A stretch of 64,000 nt of DNA from Camarhynchus parvulus (taxonomy: Eukaryota; Chordata; Aves; Passeriformes; Thraupidae), in assembly GCF_901933205.1 (NCBI RefSeq), contig NC_044572.1, positions 61,290,965-61,354,964 of the forward strand. The letters are read 5' to 3'. The position numbers were made by a program, and so were the translations under genes. The notes beneath the pieces were generated by a model. It had not been told where the DNA came from. It did no database searches and saw only the letters and a list, made by a program, of their open reading frames with translations. This document shows positions 41,348 to 48,215 of this stretch, in pieces; position 1 is the first letter of the stretch, and every line of letters begins with the position of its first letter.

Positions 41348-44300
41348 TAATAATAAATGTTTGGGTTTTTTTAAAATAACACTTTGTTTTAGTACCACCA
41401 TAGGGAAGTCGAGATTGCATAATGGGTGGCAAGATATCTCTTCCAGAAATAAAGCTGTTTATGAACTGAAAGGAAGGCCAAGCATATAAAACAAGAAAGC
41501 TTCTCAGATTGCCCATTATTTGAAAAGTATCCAAACACTGTATTTAATTATATGAGACAAAGTGAGATTTTAGAGCAAGTGCCAAGTGTTAGCAGTGAGC
41601 CATCAGCCTAGTTAATCTTCCTCCCAAGTCATATTAGTATAATGATGGATTGTGGCACAATCATCATAAAAGTTAGCTGCTAGAATTAATATTTTCCATG
41701 TACCTCCTCACTAATTTAAATTGCAAGTAGTATTTTACAGGCTTCATTGCTAACATTTCATGTGAATTTCTTTCTTAGACTGCAACAAGTTTTAAAATGT
41801 ACATTGAAAACTGGAACATTCAGACAGCTGCCTGGCTGAAACGGTAAGAGTAATGAAACAGTTACATGCTTGTGAGATCCAAAAGCTCTCCATGGCCTGG
41901 AAAAACGCTGCTTGGTAGCTCTCATAAATGTAAAGCCTCTTGTTCTCCCTTTGTTTCCTGCGTCTGTAATAGTTGGTGCAATACAAGGGTATTCGGTGCT
42001 GTCAAGTTTTATTGCTGCAAGTGTAAAATGCTCCTGTTTTATATATGAGCAGCAAAGTCATAAATAAACTGTTCAAAACTTCCATAATAGAAAGCAATAG
42101 CATTTTGTTGTTTCCCTCCGTTAACTTTCCTGTACTGTTTTGCTTTGCTATGTTATGTTTTCCACACTGAGGTGAGTCTTGCTGTGTCACTGGGATCCAG
42201 AAATCCAATGAGAAATAAGGTCAAAATTTTCAGAGCCCCAGTGTAGTCTGGTTTGGAGTTACCCTAAGATGCTTGCCAGGCAGTTCTTGTTTAGGATATG
42301 GGGAAGATACTTATAGCACTGAGAGGATGTGGTTTTAACCTTTGACTGTTAAGGCACATATTATAAATACTAGCATAAGTCCAAATTTTGTAGATTGGAC
42401 TGTGTCTCATTACTCATTTCACTTTCTGGTGTGATTAAAGCTCAGCATACAGTTGACATAGTGTCCGAAATGCAGACACAGATTTATTGTAGTTATTGTA
42501 ACTAAATCTATACATCTTAAAAGTCAGTATCTACTATTTTTCATTATTCAAATGGTTCCTGGTAAAAAAAATATCTTGTTTCTGTGGAGCACAGCATTTG
42601 ATTTAAACTTCAGATAGCCAGGGTGTTGTTTTCTTGAACTGTTATCCTTGCATCTCGGGAGTAAGATTTTTGCTGCTAAAGTTAGCTGGAATCCCCTGTT
42701 TTGCAATAGTTTACGGCACTCCCTGTTGTTCCCAGCATCTGCCAGATAACTGTGCCTAAAAATACCTCTCTTCACTAGAGTGAAGGGTGGGGTCACATTT
42801 ATTTGTCTTTCAATTTGCTCTTGATCTGTCATCAGAGTTTGGAAGGGTAACATATGATTCCAGATAGAGATGTAAAGATTAACAAAGTCTTGCCTGCCCT
42901 TTATTCCATTACTGATTTAAATGCTTTGAGCACCAGAAATATTTGTACAGGCACTCTTTGGGAACTCATTTGCATATAAGCATGCTTCCTCATTCCATCT
43001 AAACCTCCATTTAAATGAAGGGAGAGTGTCTCATGCCCTAGCCTGTGACTAAACCAAGATAAGACAGCTAAGAAAACACAGAGTAAGACCTTAGAAACAG
43101 AGGGATTTCAAGCACAGTGGTCACTGTTCAACATCTTCTGTTTTGTTTTCATTTTTGCAGTGTCTGCTATGACAGAGCTCCCTGGTACCCTACGGCTTTA
43201 ACATTTATCCTGTCGGCACTGTGGCATGGTATCTATCCTGGATATTATTTTACGTTTCTCACTGGAATCCTTATCACACTCGCAGCCAGAGCAGTATGTA
43301 CCTTTCATTGTTCTCTTCTAAGGCTAGACACTATCCAGCTGTCAGCTGCACCCTCACATGGTCAAGCAGCTTGTCCCTGCTGTGAGCCCTCTTTCATGCC
43401 TTTGCAGGCTTGATGTTCACTGAAACTCTGTTCTGTATTGATGCTAATTGCCAAGTACCCAGCAGTTATAACCAGCACCAATTCTGGATGTGATGCACTG
43501 CTGTCCCTGGCTGTCAGAGGAAATGTTGCTTGAGGATGTATAGTTAGGGGTGCCACCAGCTATGTCCATGCAGTCAAATTAGCTTGGGATTCAAGGTCAT
43601 ATGGGATTCCAGACTTCTGCTGGGCCATGTTGCCTGTATGCTAGCTTGTAATTAACTCTGGGCCCAGTCTTGCACAAGAAGCTGCTGTGGGTTGAGCATT
43701 AGCCCAAACTTGAACAATTTGTGTGGATACAATTCATGCAGTAAAATGGTCTCTGTATTTATGTGCCTTATTTTGTGTAGAGTCACCAAATACAGAACAG
43801 GGTTCATGTCTCACTATTGTTAAATTTATCACTGCTGATCTTTCAGGCTGAACCAGATACTTGTGCAGGGCTAGGAAGCATCACTGTTGTCTTTTGGAGA
43901 TGACTGTGGATAAATAACCAGGTTAATCTGAAAGGAGATTTAAACTAGTGACCAGTATGAACCACCATTGCTAGAGCAGGTTGCTTTGCCTCTCATTTAT
44001 GAGGATTTCACAGGTGTGAAACTGACTTAAAATCTCTAGGGAATGGCAAACACTTGTAGGTATAAGCACTTACTTGTTCATTTAAAGTAACTTTGATTTA
44101 CTGTTGATAACCAGTAAGAAATGAAAGTCGGGAGGGAGGAACAGCTTCCCTCACAAAAAATATTGTACCAGACATCCAGAATGAGAGAGTCTGCACCTGT
44201 GGTTATGACAGAGCAAACTGGGGGCCACTTCTCTGTTTGCCACTGGATGACTGTGAGATCTTGAAAATGCCAGTCCCTACACGTCTGTATTCCTGCTCCC

Positions 44301-46511
44301 AGTGCTTTGTAACTGCTCAATAAACCTTCCTGTGATACTAATGCTGATGGTAAACAGAGTCATGCACTGCTGTGAGTCTGTGTGGCTTTGCCTAAGAAAT
44401 GTTTATATAATTTTCTGCTTACTTTTCCCTGACCTGCAGATAAGGAACAATTGCAGACATTACTTCCTCTCGTCAGTGCCTCTTAAGATAGCCTACGACG
44501 TGGTTACCTGGGCGGTCACTCAGCTGGCTGTGTGCTACACGGTCGCACCATTCGTCATGCTGGCTGTGGAGCCCACCATAAAGTTCTACAAGTAAGTCCT
44601 CTGCCCTTGACTTTACTCTCCAGGGTGCCACAGACTTTCAGGGTCCCACAGACTTTAAATAACCCAAACCACACTGAAAGGCTGTTAGCATTTAATCAAA
44701 TTTGAAAGGAGCCCAGACAGGATTCTTGCTAAAGTACAAGAGGTGACTTTTGCACTCCTGTAACGTAATGAGATTATAACAATGCCAAGGCAGAGCACTT
44801 GGGTTGTTCTTCTCATTCTGTGTCCTTACATGACATTTCATATACTGGGTTTCCATTTCCAAAACAGTTGGGCCTCAACCATTAGCAGTAGCCAAAGCTG
44901 AAGAGGTTAAGAATAATGTGAGTTGGCAGTAGGAAGGAGATGCTGAGCAAAGACCAGGCTTCCAGCTGCTCAATGCGTATAAGGGGAGGTGTGATGGATC
45001 AGCAGGAGATATGGAGGGCCCCTGGCAGAGCATTGTTCCTTGAAATCAGTGTGCTTTTCATTACAAAAGTATGCTTCTCTTATTACAAAGGGAGTACTTC
45101 CCCAGATTCCTTAGAAATAAGAAAACACTGGTGTTGCAGAGCACATTGAATGTGCTCTAATAAAACCAAGTTGAAAGAGAAAAATTGAGAAAATAACCAG
45201 AAAAGGGAAACAGGACTACATGGCTTTACTCTTTCATTTTACTGTCAATATGGAGTAACAGCTTTTGGTTCAGAAGAAAGTCAATTCCCTCCACCAACAT
45301 AAAAGACACAAAGCTGGTAGTAAAGATAGCTGCTGTCTGTTTGCAGGAGGCTGAATTTCCACATTTTCTATTCCTGTTTCTTGAAACATTTGATTTCAAC
45401 ACAGAAAACTTATGATGGAGTAAAAATTTCTCCAGATCTTTCTTAGCTTCATTTCTTAATAATTTTGCCCTAGTGACTTTTGCCCTGGTTAACTTTGAAC
45501 ATAGTTAACATTTGAACTTAGAGACTCGTAAGCAAGGAAATGTTATGCTTTTGGACTAGGGCATGAATTTTTGGAGCACTTCACGCCGCAAGCAGTGGTC
45601 TTAAGCACCTTACAAGGATATTAAAAACTATGGTAAGAAGCATAGATGAGACCACAGAAATGTGCATTGCTATGTTTAACAGCTGGACCATACTGGTCCC
45701 AATCATCATCTTCCCCAAGCTGCCAGAACCTCATCTATTTGGTTTAAGTATTTTTTATTTCTCTTTGAACTTGTGTATACTGAATTATTTAAAATAAAAA
45801 TATTTGATGTTTAGAAACATACCAAATACAGATATCTCTGAGCAGTTACCTTCAAAAATACAAGCCTTCTGTAAATGTCATTACCTGACCTTCTCCCAGT
45901 TAAAAGCTGAGTGTTTTGATTTATTTCAGATCTCAGCACTTTGGTTGAATTTATTTCTTTCTATCACTTTTTAAAATTCTTTTTGAACAATGAATGATAT
46001 TTCTTCACAACTTGGCCTTATAAATTCTAATATTAGAAGAAAGATATTAGTTATTACTTCTTTCTTCTAATATTAGAAGAAAGAAGGGCTGAATAAGTCT
46101 GGGGTTGAATTAGATGGGTTTATCTGAGCTGTCAGACTTTGGATTCTAGGGTTTGCTGATGGTTGCCTTGCCCCATTATTATCCATAGCAGCATTTTCAT
46201 CCATGCCAGCAGACACCATATTCCGAGACTGTGTGAAATTCAAGGGTATATTTTTGTGTTTTCTAGGTCAGGTCATACATCCTGCATTCATTCCTTAGCA
46301 CTAAATTCTGCATATTGGGGTTGCAGAATTCATGTTATTCCCAAAAAAATATAATATTCTTTCTGCTTTTGTTCCCAGGTCTGTGTATTTTCACATGCAC
46401 ATTCTAAGCATCCTGGTGTTGCTCCTGTTACCAGTCAGACCTCAAACCCACTCTGTAAGAAGGGCTCAGAATCAGGCCATGCTGAACTCTATTAAAAACA
46501 AAGACAAATGA
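14544..46511 (+). CDS. MBOAT1: Lysophospholipid acyltransferase 1 (MBOAT family), exons 2-13, 5' partial
   Basis: Twelve exons join in frame to 464 codons plus TGA. The product matches human MBOAT1 (recalled, about 495 residues) from about residue 34 to the end. MBOAT1 is a multi-pass ER membrane enzyme that moves acyl groups from acyl-CoA to lysophosphatidylethanolamine and lysophosphatidylserine in the Lands cycle. Visible signatures (numbered from the first visible residue) are the E-N-W-N motif, whose second Asn at about 317 is the likely family Asn, and A-L-W-H-G with the catalytic-type His at about 348, followed by P-G-Y. Hydrophobic segments recur throughout, as expected for the MBOAT fold. 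The C-terminus ends K-N-K-D-K, which fits a KxKxx ER-retrieval signal. No frameshift or internal stop is present. MBOAT2 is the closest paralogue, but the exon-by-exon match favours MBOAT1. The first coding exon is upstream of the window. Confidence 0.96.
14690..15202 (+). other. MBOAT1: MBOAT1 intron 2
   Basis: A 513-bp GT-AG intron. I see no repeat or other element in it. Confidence 0.93.
15203..15280 (+). CDS. MBOAT1: MBOAT1 coding exon 3 (78 nt)
   Basis: The exon is flanked by a TTCAAG acceptor and a GTGAGC donor. It completes the Trp codon from exon 2, encodes a hydrophobic helix beginning [13 protein letters not shown], and ends in a split Arg codon after NIH. The segment YSxHLFVLV is shared with human MBOAT1. 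It is separated from exon 2 by the shortest intron in the window (513 bp). Confidence 0.95.
15281..18524 (+). other. MBOAT1: MBOAT1 intron 3
   Basis: A 3.2-kb GT-AG intron. Its middle (17316-17940) has higher GC, scattered CpGs and long overlapping frames on both strands, followed by a short CR1 tail at 17951-17990. The remainder is unremarkable AT-rich intron. Confidence 0.92.
17951..17990 (+). mobile_element. CR1 LINE 3' tail fragment
   Basis: About 40 bases, CTTCTAGGTCATTTCCAATC followed by TACCTGACTCTATGATTTTT, match the CR1 3' terminus. Sequence just upstream is not clearly CR1, so this is a very short relic or the end of an older diverged copy. Confidence 0.6.
18525..18620 (+). CDS. 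MBOAT1: MBOAT1 coding exon 4 (96 nt)
   Basis: The acceptor is TTTTTAG and the donor is GTGAGT. It encodes the segment from the split Arg through [20 protein letters not shown] to ILTTDFSG, nearly identical to human MBOAT1. The exon ends with two bases of a Gly codon completed in exon 5. The neighbouring introns are 3.2 kb upstream and 10.2 kb downstream, the latter being the longest complete intron here. Confidence 0.96.
18761..18848 (+). repeat. GT-rich low-complexity block
   Basis: Alternating G-runs and T-runs (GGGG, GGG, TTTT) fill 88 bases on the sense strand of intron 4, just 140 bases after exon 4. It resembles a degenerate TTTGGG-type simple repeat. G-quadruplex formation is possible but the loops are uneven. 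Confidence 0.75.
22194..22572 (+). mobile_element. CR1 LINE 3' fragment, sense
   Basis: The sequence follows the typical avian CR1 3' region: TTTAGCTTGGAGAACAGAAGG, GGAGGTTGTAACAAGG, a GGATTTTAGGAAG..CTTCTTCATGGAAAG stretch, then CCCTGGAAGTGTTCAAAAAG, and it ends in the CR1 tail TCTTAATGATTCTATAATTTTT. It is 5' truncated, as most CR1 copies are, and diverged. It lies in MBOAT1 intron 4 in the gene's orientation. The 5' limit is approximate. Confidence 0.85.
24182..24261 (+). ncRNA. Candidate intronic microRNA-like hairpin (80 nt)
   Basis: Bases 24182-24212 pair with 24231-24261 over 31 consecutive positions with no bulge: 28 Watson-Crick pairs and 3 G-U wobbles (24202/24241, 24203/24240, 24205/24238). 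The loop is 18 nt (24213-24230). This is the size of a vertebrate pre-miRNA, and it lies in MBOAT1 intron 4 on the sense strand. All three imperfect pairs are G-U only if the + strand is transcribed; on the other strand they would be A-C mismatches. I do not recognise it as a named miRNA. A small palindromic transposon (MITE) relic would look similar, and the perfect stem is longer than in most miRNAs. Confidence 0.4.
25261..25910 (-). mobile_element. CR1 LINE 3' fragment with ORF2 C-terminal remnant, antisense
   Basis: The + strand begins ATCACAGAATCATTTAG, the reverse complement of a CR1 3' terminus, and continues with CR1 3'UTR-like sequence (AACACCTCCAGGGACAGTGACTCCA). On the minus strand between about 25604 and 25831 the translation contains [21 protein letters not shown], the decayed C-terminal end of CR1 ORF2 (family pattern VQRRATKLVKGLEHKS). 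The copy is 5' truncated and non-functional. The upstream limit is approximate. Confidence 0.9.
28869..28924 (+). CDS. MBOAT1: MBOAT1 coding exon 5 (56 nt)
   Basis: This short exon lies between a TTGTTATAG acceptor and a GTAAGA donor. It encodes [18 protein letters not shown] with split Gly codons at both ends. The sequence [13 protein letters not shown] is characteristic of MBOAT1/MBOAT2. It is too short to find by ORF length and is recognised by homology and phase. Confidence 0.95.
28925..31499 (+). other. MBOAT1: MBOAT1 intron 5
   Basis: A 2.6-kb GT-AG intron containing the antisense solo LTR at 29594-29979 and a small 16-bp tandem duplication near 30680-30712. Otherwise I see nothing in it. 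Confidence 0.93.
29594..29979 (-). mobile_element. Solo LTR of a passerine endogenous retrovirus
   Basis: Read on the minus strand, this 386-bp element starts TGTCACAGACATC and ends with TCACA, with TG..CA termini. The whole sequence resembles an LTR family I know to be abundant in songbird genomes. It contains CCAAT/ATTGG boxes (about 29816 and 29846) and an AATAAA on the minus strand (about 29670) beside an AT-rich stretch. No retroviral internal sequence flanks it, so it is a solo LTR formed by recombination. The flanks carry a probable 6-bp target duplication: ATGGGT at 29588-29593 and GTGGGT at 29980-29985, five of six matching. The family name is uncertain. Confidence 0.85.
31500..31554 (+). 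CDS. MBOAT1: MBOAT1 coding exon 6 (55 nt)
   Basis: The acceptor is TCTTTCCAG and the donor is GTAAGG. It completes the Gly codon and encodes [17 protein letters not shown], ending with two bases of Lys. Human has LGRRAEDLSAEQHRLAIK here. This is a polar, probably cytosolic loop between membrane segments. Confidence 0.95.
31555..34222 (+). other. MBOAT1: MBOAT1 intron 6
   Basis: A 2.7-kb GT-AG intron. It has T-rich runs (31648-31663, 32170-32180) and a GT-rich patch at 32331-32377. No gene or interspersed repeat is recognised. Confidence 0.93.
34223..34406 (+). CDS. MBOAT1: MBOAT1 coding exon 7 (184 nt)
   Basis: The acceptor is TTTTTCACAG and the donor GTAAGT. It encodes visible residues 144-205, including [19 protein letters not shown] and [10 protein letters not shown], then a charged loop ([13 protein letters not shown]) ending DPSPT. 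The LNFxxxxAGPC segment is conserved in the MBOAT lysophospholipid acyltransferases. The exon ends in phase 0. At the exon 6-7 junction the bird reads K-S-R-P where human reads K-V-K-P. Confidence 0.96.
34407..36026 (+). other. MBOAT1: MBOAT1 intron 7
   Basis: A 1.6-kb GT-AG intron, AT-rich, with no recognised element. Confidence 0.93.
36027..36219 (+). CDS. MBOAT1: MBOAT1 coding exon 8 (193 nt)
   Basis: The exon runs from a CTTTTTAG acceptor to a GTAAGT donor. It encodes visible residues 206-269 plus part of an Ala codon. It begins [18 protein letters not shown], a membrane segment, passes through a less conserved luminal-type loop ([12 protein letters not shown]), and ends [12 protein letters not shown], a strongly conserved MBOAT block. 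It is the longest coding exon in the window. Confidence 0.96.
36220..38906 (+). other. MBOAT1: MBOAT1 intron 8
   Basis: A 2.7-kb GT-AG intron. The part from about 37120 to 37600 is more GC-rich, with scattered CpGs and a near-duplicate GAGCAGCTTGAGGG at about 37482 and 37507. I see no gene in it. Confidence 0.92.
38907..39010 (+). CDS. MBOAT1: MBOAT1 coding exon 9 (104 nt)
   Basis: The exon is preceded by TTGCAG and followed by GTGAGA. It completes the Ala codon and encodes [19 protein letters not shown], then [13 protein letters not shown], closely matching human MBOAT1. It ends in phase 0 immediately before the exon carrying the conserved Asn motif. Confidence 0.96.
39011..41778 (+). other. 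MBOAT1: MBOAT1 intron 9
   Basis: A 2.8-kb GT-AG intron containing an (AAT)n microsatellite at 41316-41357. No other element is recognised. Confidence 0.93.
41316..41357. repeat. (AAT)n microsatellite
   Basis: An AAT trinucleotide run of about 13 units with one interruption (AAAATAATAATAAAT near its end), in MBOAT1 intron 9. Confidence 0.93.
41779..41843 (+). CDS. MBOAT1: MBOAT1 coding exon 10 (65 nt), conserved Asn motif
   Basis: The acceptor is TTTCTTAG and the donor GTAAGA. The 21 codons read [21 protein letters not shown], followed by a split Arg. The W-N-I-x-T-x-x-W-L pattern is the MBOAT lysophospholipid acyltransferase motif carrying the conserved Asn (visible residue about 317), which pairs functionally with the His in exon 11. 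Confidence 0.96.
41844..43160 (+). other. MBOAT1: MBOAT1 intron 10
   Basis: A 1.3-kb GT-AG intron separating the Asn-motif exon from the His-motif exon. Nothing else is seen in it. Confidence 0.93.
43161..43293 (+). CDS. MBOAT1: MBOAT1 coding exon 11 (133 nt), catalytic His motif
   Basis: The acceptor is ATTTTTGCAG and the donor GTATGT. It completes the Arg codon and encodes [10 protein letters not shown], then [18 protein letters not shown] and a hydrophobic run ending LAARA. The W-H-G-x-x-P-G-Y motif is the hallmark of MBOAT acyltransferases. The His (visible residue about 348) is in place, so the enzyme appears catalytically competent. Confidence 0.97.
43294..44439 (+). other. MBOAT1: MBOAT1 intron 11
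   Basis: A 1.1-kb GT-AG intron with no recognised element. Confidence 0.93.
44440..44591 (+). CDS. MBOAT1: MBOAT1 coding exon 12 (152 nt)
   Basis: The acceptor is GACCTGCAG and the donor GTAAGT. It encodes [12 protein letters not shown], then [20 protein letters not shown] and EPTIKFY, ending with two bases of Lys. The [24 protein letters not shown] block is nearly the same as in human MBOAT1. CpG content is higher than in the flanking introns, as is common in constrained coding sequence. Confidence 0.96.
44622..44657. repeat. 18-bp near-perfect tandem duplication
   Basis: AGGGTGCCACAGACTTTC is followed by AGGGTCCCACAGACTTTA, differing at two positions, shortly after exon 12. Confidence 0.85.
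46025..46086. repeat. 30-bp perfect palindrome with upstream direct repeat
   Basis: Bases 46057-46086 form a perfect 30-bp palindrome centred between 46071 and 46072. The 19-base string TTCTAATATTAGAAGAAAG inside it (46065-46083) also occurs directly at 46025-46043. The block lies in intron 12 and could form a cruciform, or a hairpin in RNA with essentially no loop. Confidence 0.9.
46379..46511 (+). CDS. MBOAT1: MBOAT1 terminal coding exon 13 (133 nt) with stop
   Basis: The acceptor is GTTCCCAG. It completes the Lys codon, encodes [18 protein letters not shown] (last membrane helix) and then a basic tail ending SIKNKDK before TGA at 46509-46511. The last five residues fit the KxKxx dilysine ER-retrieval pattern. 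The human tail (ending KRKTD as recalled) fits it too, although the intervening tail residues differ. Confidence 0.95.
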
Positions 46512-46752
46512 TGCCTCCAAAGAAAACTGCCAGCATTGGGAAATCAATCTGTTGTATTGTAAACAAAAAAAAAAGGAAGAAAAACGGGTTGCAGGAGGAT
46601 CGAAGTACAAGACAAGTGGCATTTCTCTTGGCTATCTTAAAATCTTACTGGAGAGGGCAGAGAAGAGCCTGAATGACTGTAATTCAAATTATTCCAGTTA
46701 ATGGAGATTTTACAGGCAACGTTTACAGGCTCATGGGGCATTCAATTTTTAT

Positions 46753-46758
46753 AATAAA
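46753..46758 (+). terminator. Proximal poly(A) signal AATAAA of MBOAT1
   Basis: A canonical hexamer lies 242 bases after the stop codon and is followed within 30 bases by U-rich sequence (GTGTTTTTATAT). It would give a short 3'UTR. Confidence 0.45.
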
Positions 46759-48187
46759 TATTTTTATGAAGTGTTTTTATATATTTAAACTTTTTCACAG
46801 AGAGGCATTTTTTCTCTTTTACAGAAATACACAACTATTAATCAACAAATAATCTTGTGATTAGAGAGAGGGACAGAAAGCAGCTAGTAAATGTTAGACC
46901 AGCTGCCTGATAGCCTGGTGCTGTGGGCAGCTGTCAGGGGAAACTTTTCATCTCTTGGTTGTGGAGAGAGATGGTGCAAGTAGAAGACCACAGGCATGGG
47001 GTTGCTCAAGGTGCTGGCACTGACTCTTGCCCCAGCAGGGGGAAGGGGGAGCAGGGCTTTCCCCGGCAAACCCCGGAGCAGGGACTGCAGCCTGAGCTGG
47101 GCAGCAAAGGTACTTCACATCCTTCAATGTGACACCTGCTGGTGATGAGGGCAAGACAAGTCCCTTGGGATTCGGTGTCTGGGAGCAGTGATAAGTGGCT
47201 AAGCCAAAATTTAAAGCCAAGTAAAAGAAAAACAAAAGGCAGAAGGGGGAACTCAATTCTAGAGTAAAAGAAGGGACATACAGCCTGTGGTCTGTAGAAT
47301 TGTGCTTCTCTAATGACACAGCTGGTGCTCATTGCTACATCAGCCTTACTTTGTAGTCTTAGTGATGCAGCACTTCCTTTTTGGTATCAAAATGCATGAG
47401 GAGCCATATAGGGTTAGTGTTTTAAAACCTGTTGTTAGGGGTTAAATCTGAAAAAGCTTTCTAGTGGATCAGACTGTTCTACTCAAAAACATCCCATCTT
47501 AAGGAGGGGTTACATTCCAGCAGATAACACTAATAGGAAACCTGAACAGTAATTATCACTGTCATAATAAATCATTCTCTACAAAATATTGTGATCACCA
47601 CAAGAGTCGAGACTGAGTCCTTGTGTGATCTTGACATCTGACTTAACTGTTGATGCAAGTTTCCCTGCTTGTAAAGTCCTTGACTTACAGGGATGTTTTG
47701 AGGCTTGATTCCTAAGCGCTTGTTGTGCATCGAGATAACCTGCTGTAAAATGCTGTGTCAGGTTTTTTTTATCATTTTTTTCTTAAATCCACTTAACCCA
47801 GTAAAATAGACTGGTACTACACATCAAAACCAACTGAAGCATTTTTAAAATGTTTTCCAGGAATGTTTTTATCAGGATTTTGTAGAAGCAGTTCCCTTGT
47901 TAAAGTATTGGTATTACTTTATCGACATTTAACTAATGTGTGATTGAGGAAAGAATCTGCTGTTTACTGCATTCTGATTTTTGTGTCAGATTAAAGTTTT
48001 GCAGAATCCTCATGTTCTGAGAAGAAACAAATCAGTGAAATCAACAAAGTTCCAAAAAAAGTGATTTTTTTTTCATTGATGGGAATTTTTTGTCCCATGA
48101 CCACATTATTATTTAGAGCATAGTTCATGGAAGAGTTTATTTGCTAATTTATTTTAAAGGGCAAGATGGGATTAAAAGATTGAGCTG

Positions 48188-48193
48188 AATAAA
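48188..48193 (+). terminator. Distal poly(A) signal AATAAA of MBOAT1
   Basis: A canonical hexamer is followed by TTTGCTTTGTGTCACTG, a good downstream GU-rich element. Cleavage would fall near 48210. After this point the base composition shifts to more GC-rich intergenic sequence. Confidence 0.45.
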
Positions 48194-48215
48194 CAATTTG
48201 CTTTGTGTCACTGCC

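Larger units (their letters stand above)
44592..46378 (+). other. MBOAT1: MBOAT1 intron 12
   Basis: A 1.8-kb GT-AG intron. It holds an 18-bp near-perfect tandem duplication at 44622-44657 and a palindrome with direct repeats at 46025-46086. Otherwise unremarkable. Confidence 0.92.
46512..48215 (+). other. MBOAT1: MBOAT1 3' untranslated region (extent inferred)
   Basis: AT-rich sequence follows the stop codon. The first good poly(A) signal is AATAAA at 46753-46758, about 240 bases after the stop, followed by U-rich sequence. A second, stronger-looking site is AATAAA at 48188-48193, followed by a TTTGTGT-containing GU-rich element. AATAAA also occurs at 47566-47571. No repeat or second ORF is recognised here. 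The distal end is a guess from signals; short and long 3'UTR isoforms are both possible. Confidence 0.55.
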
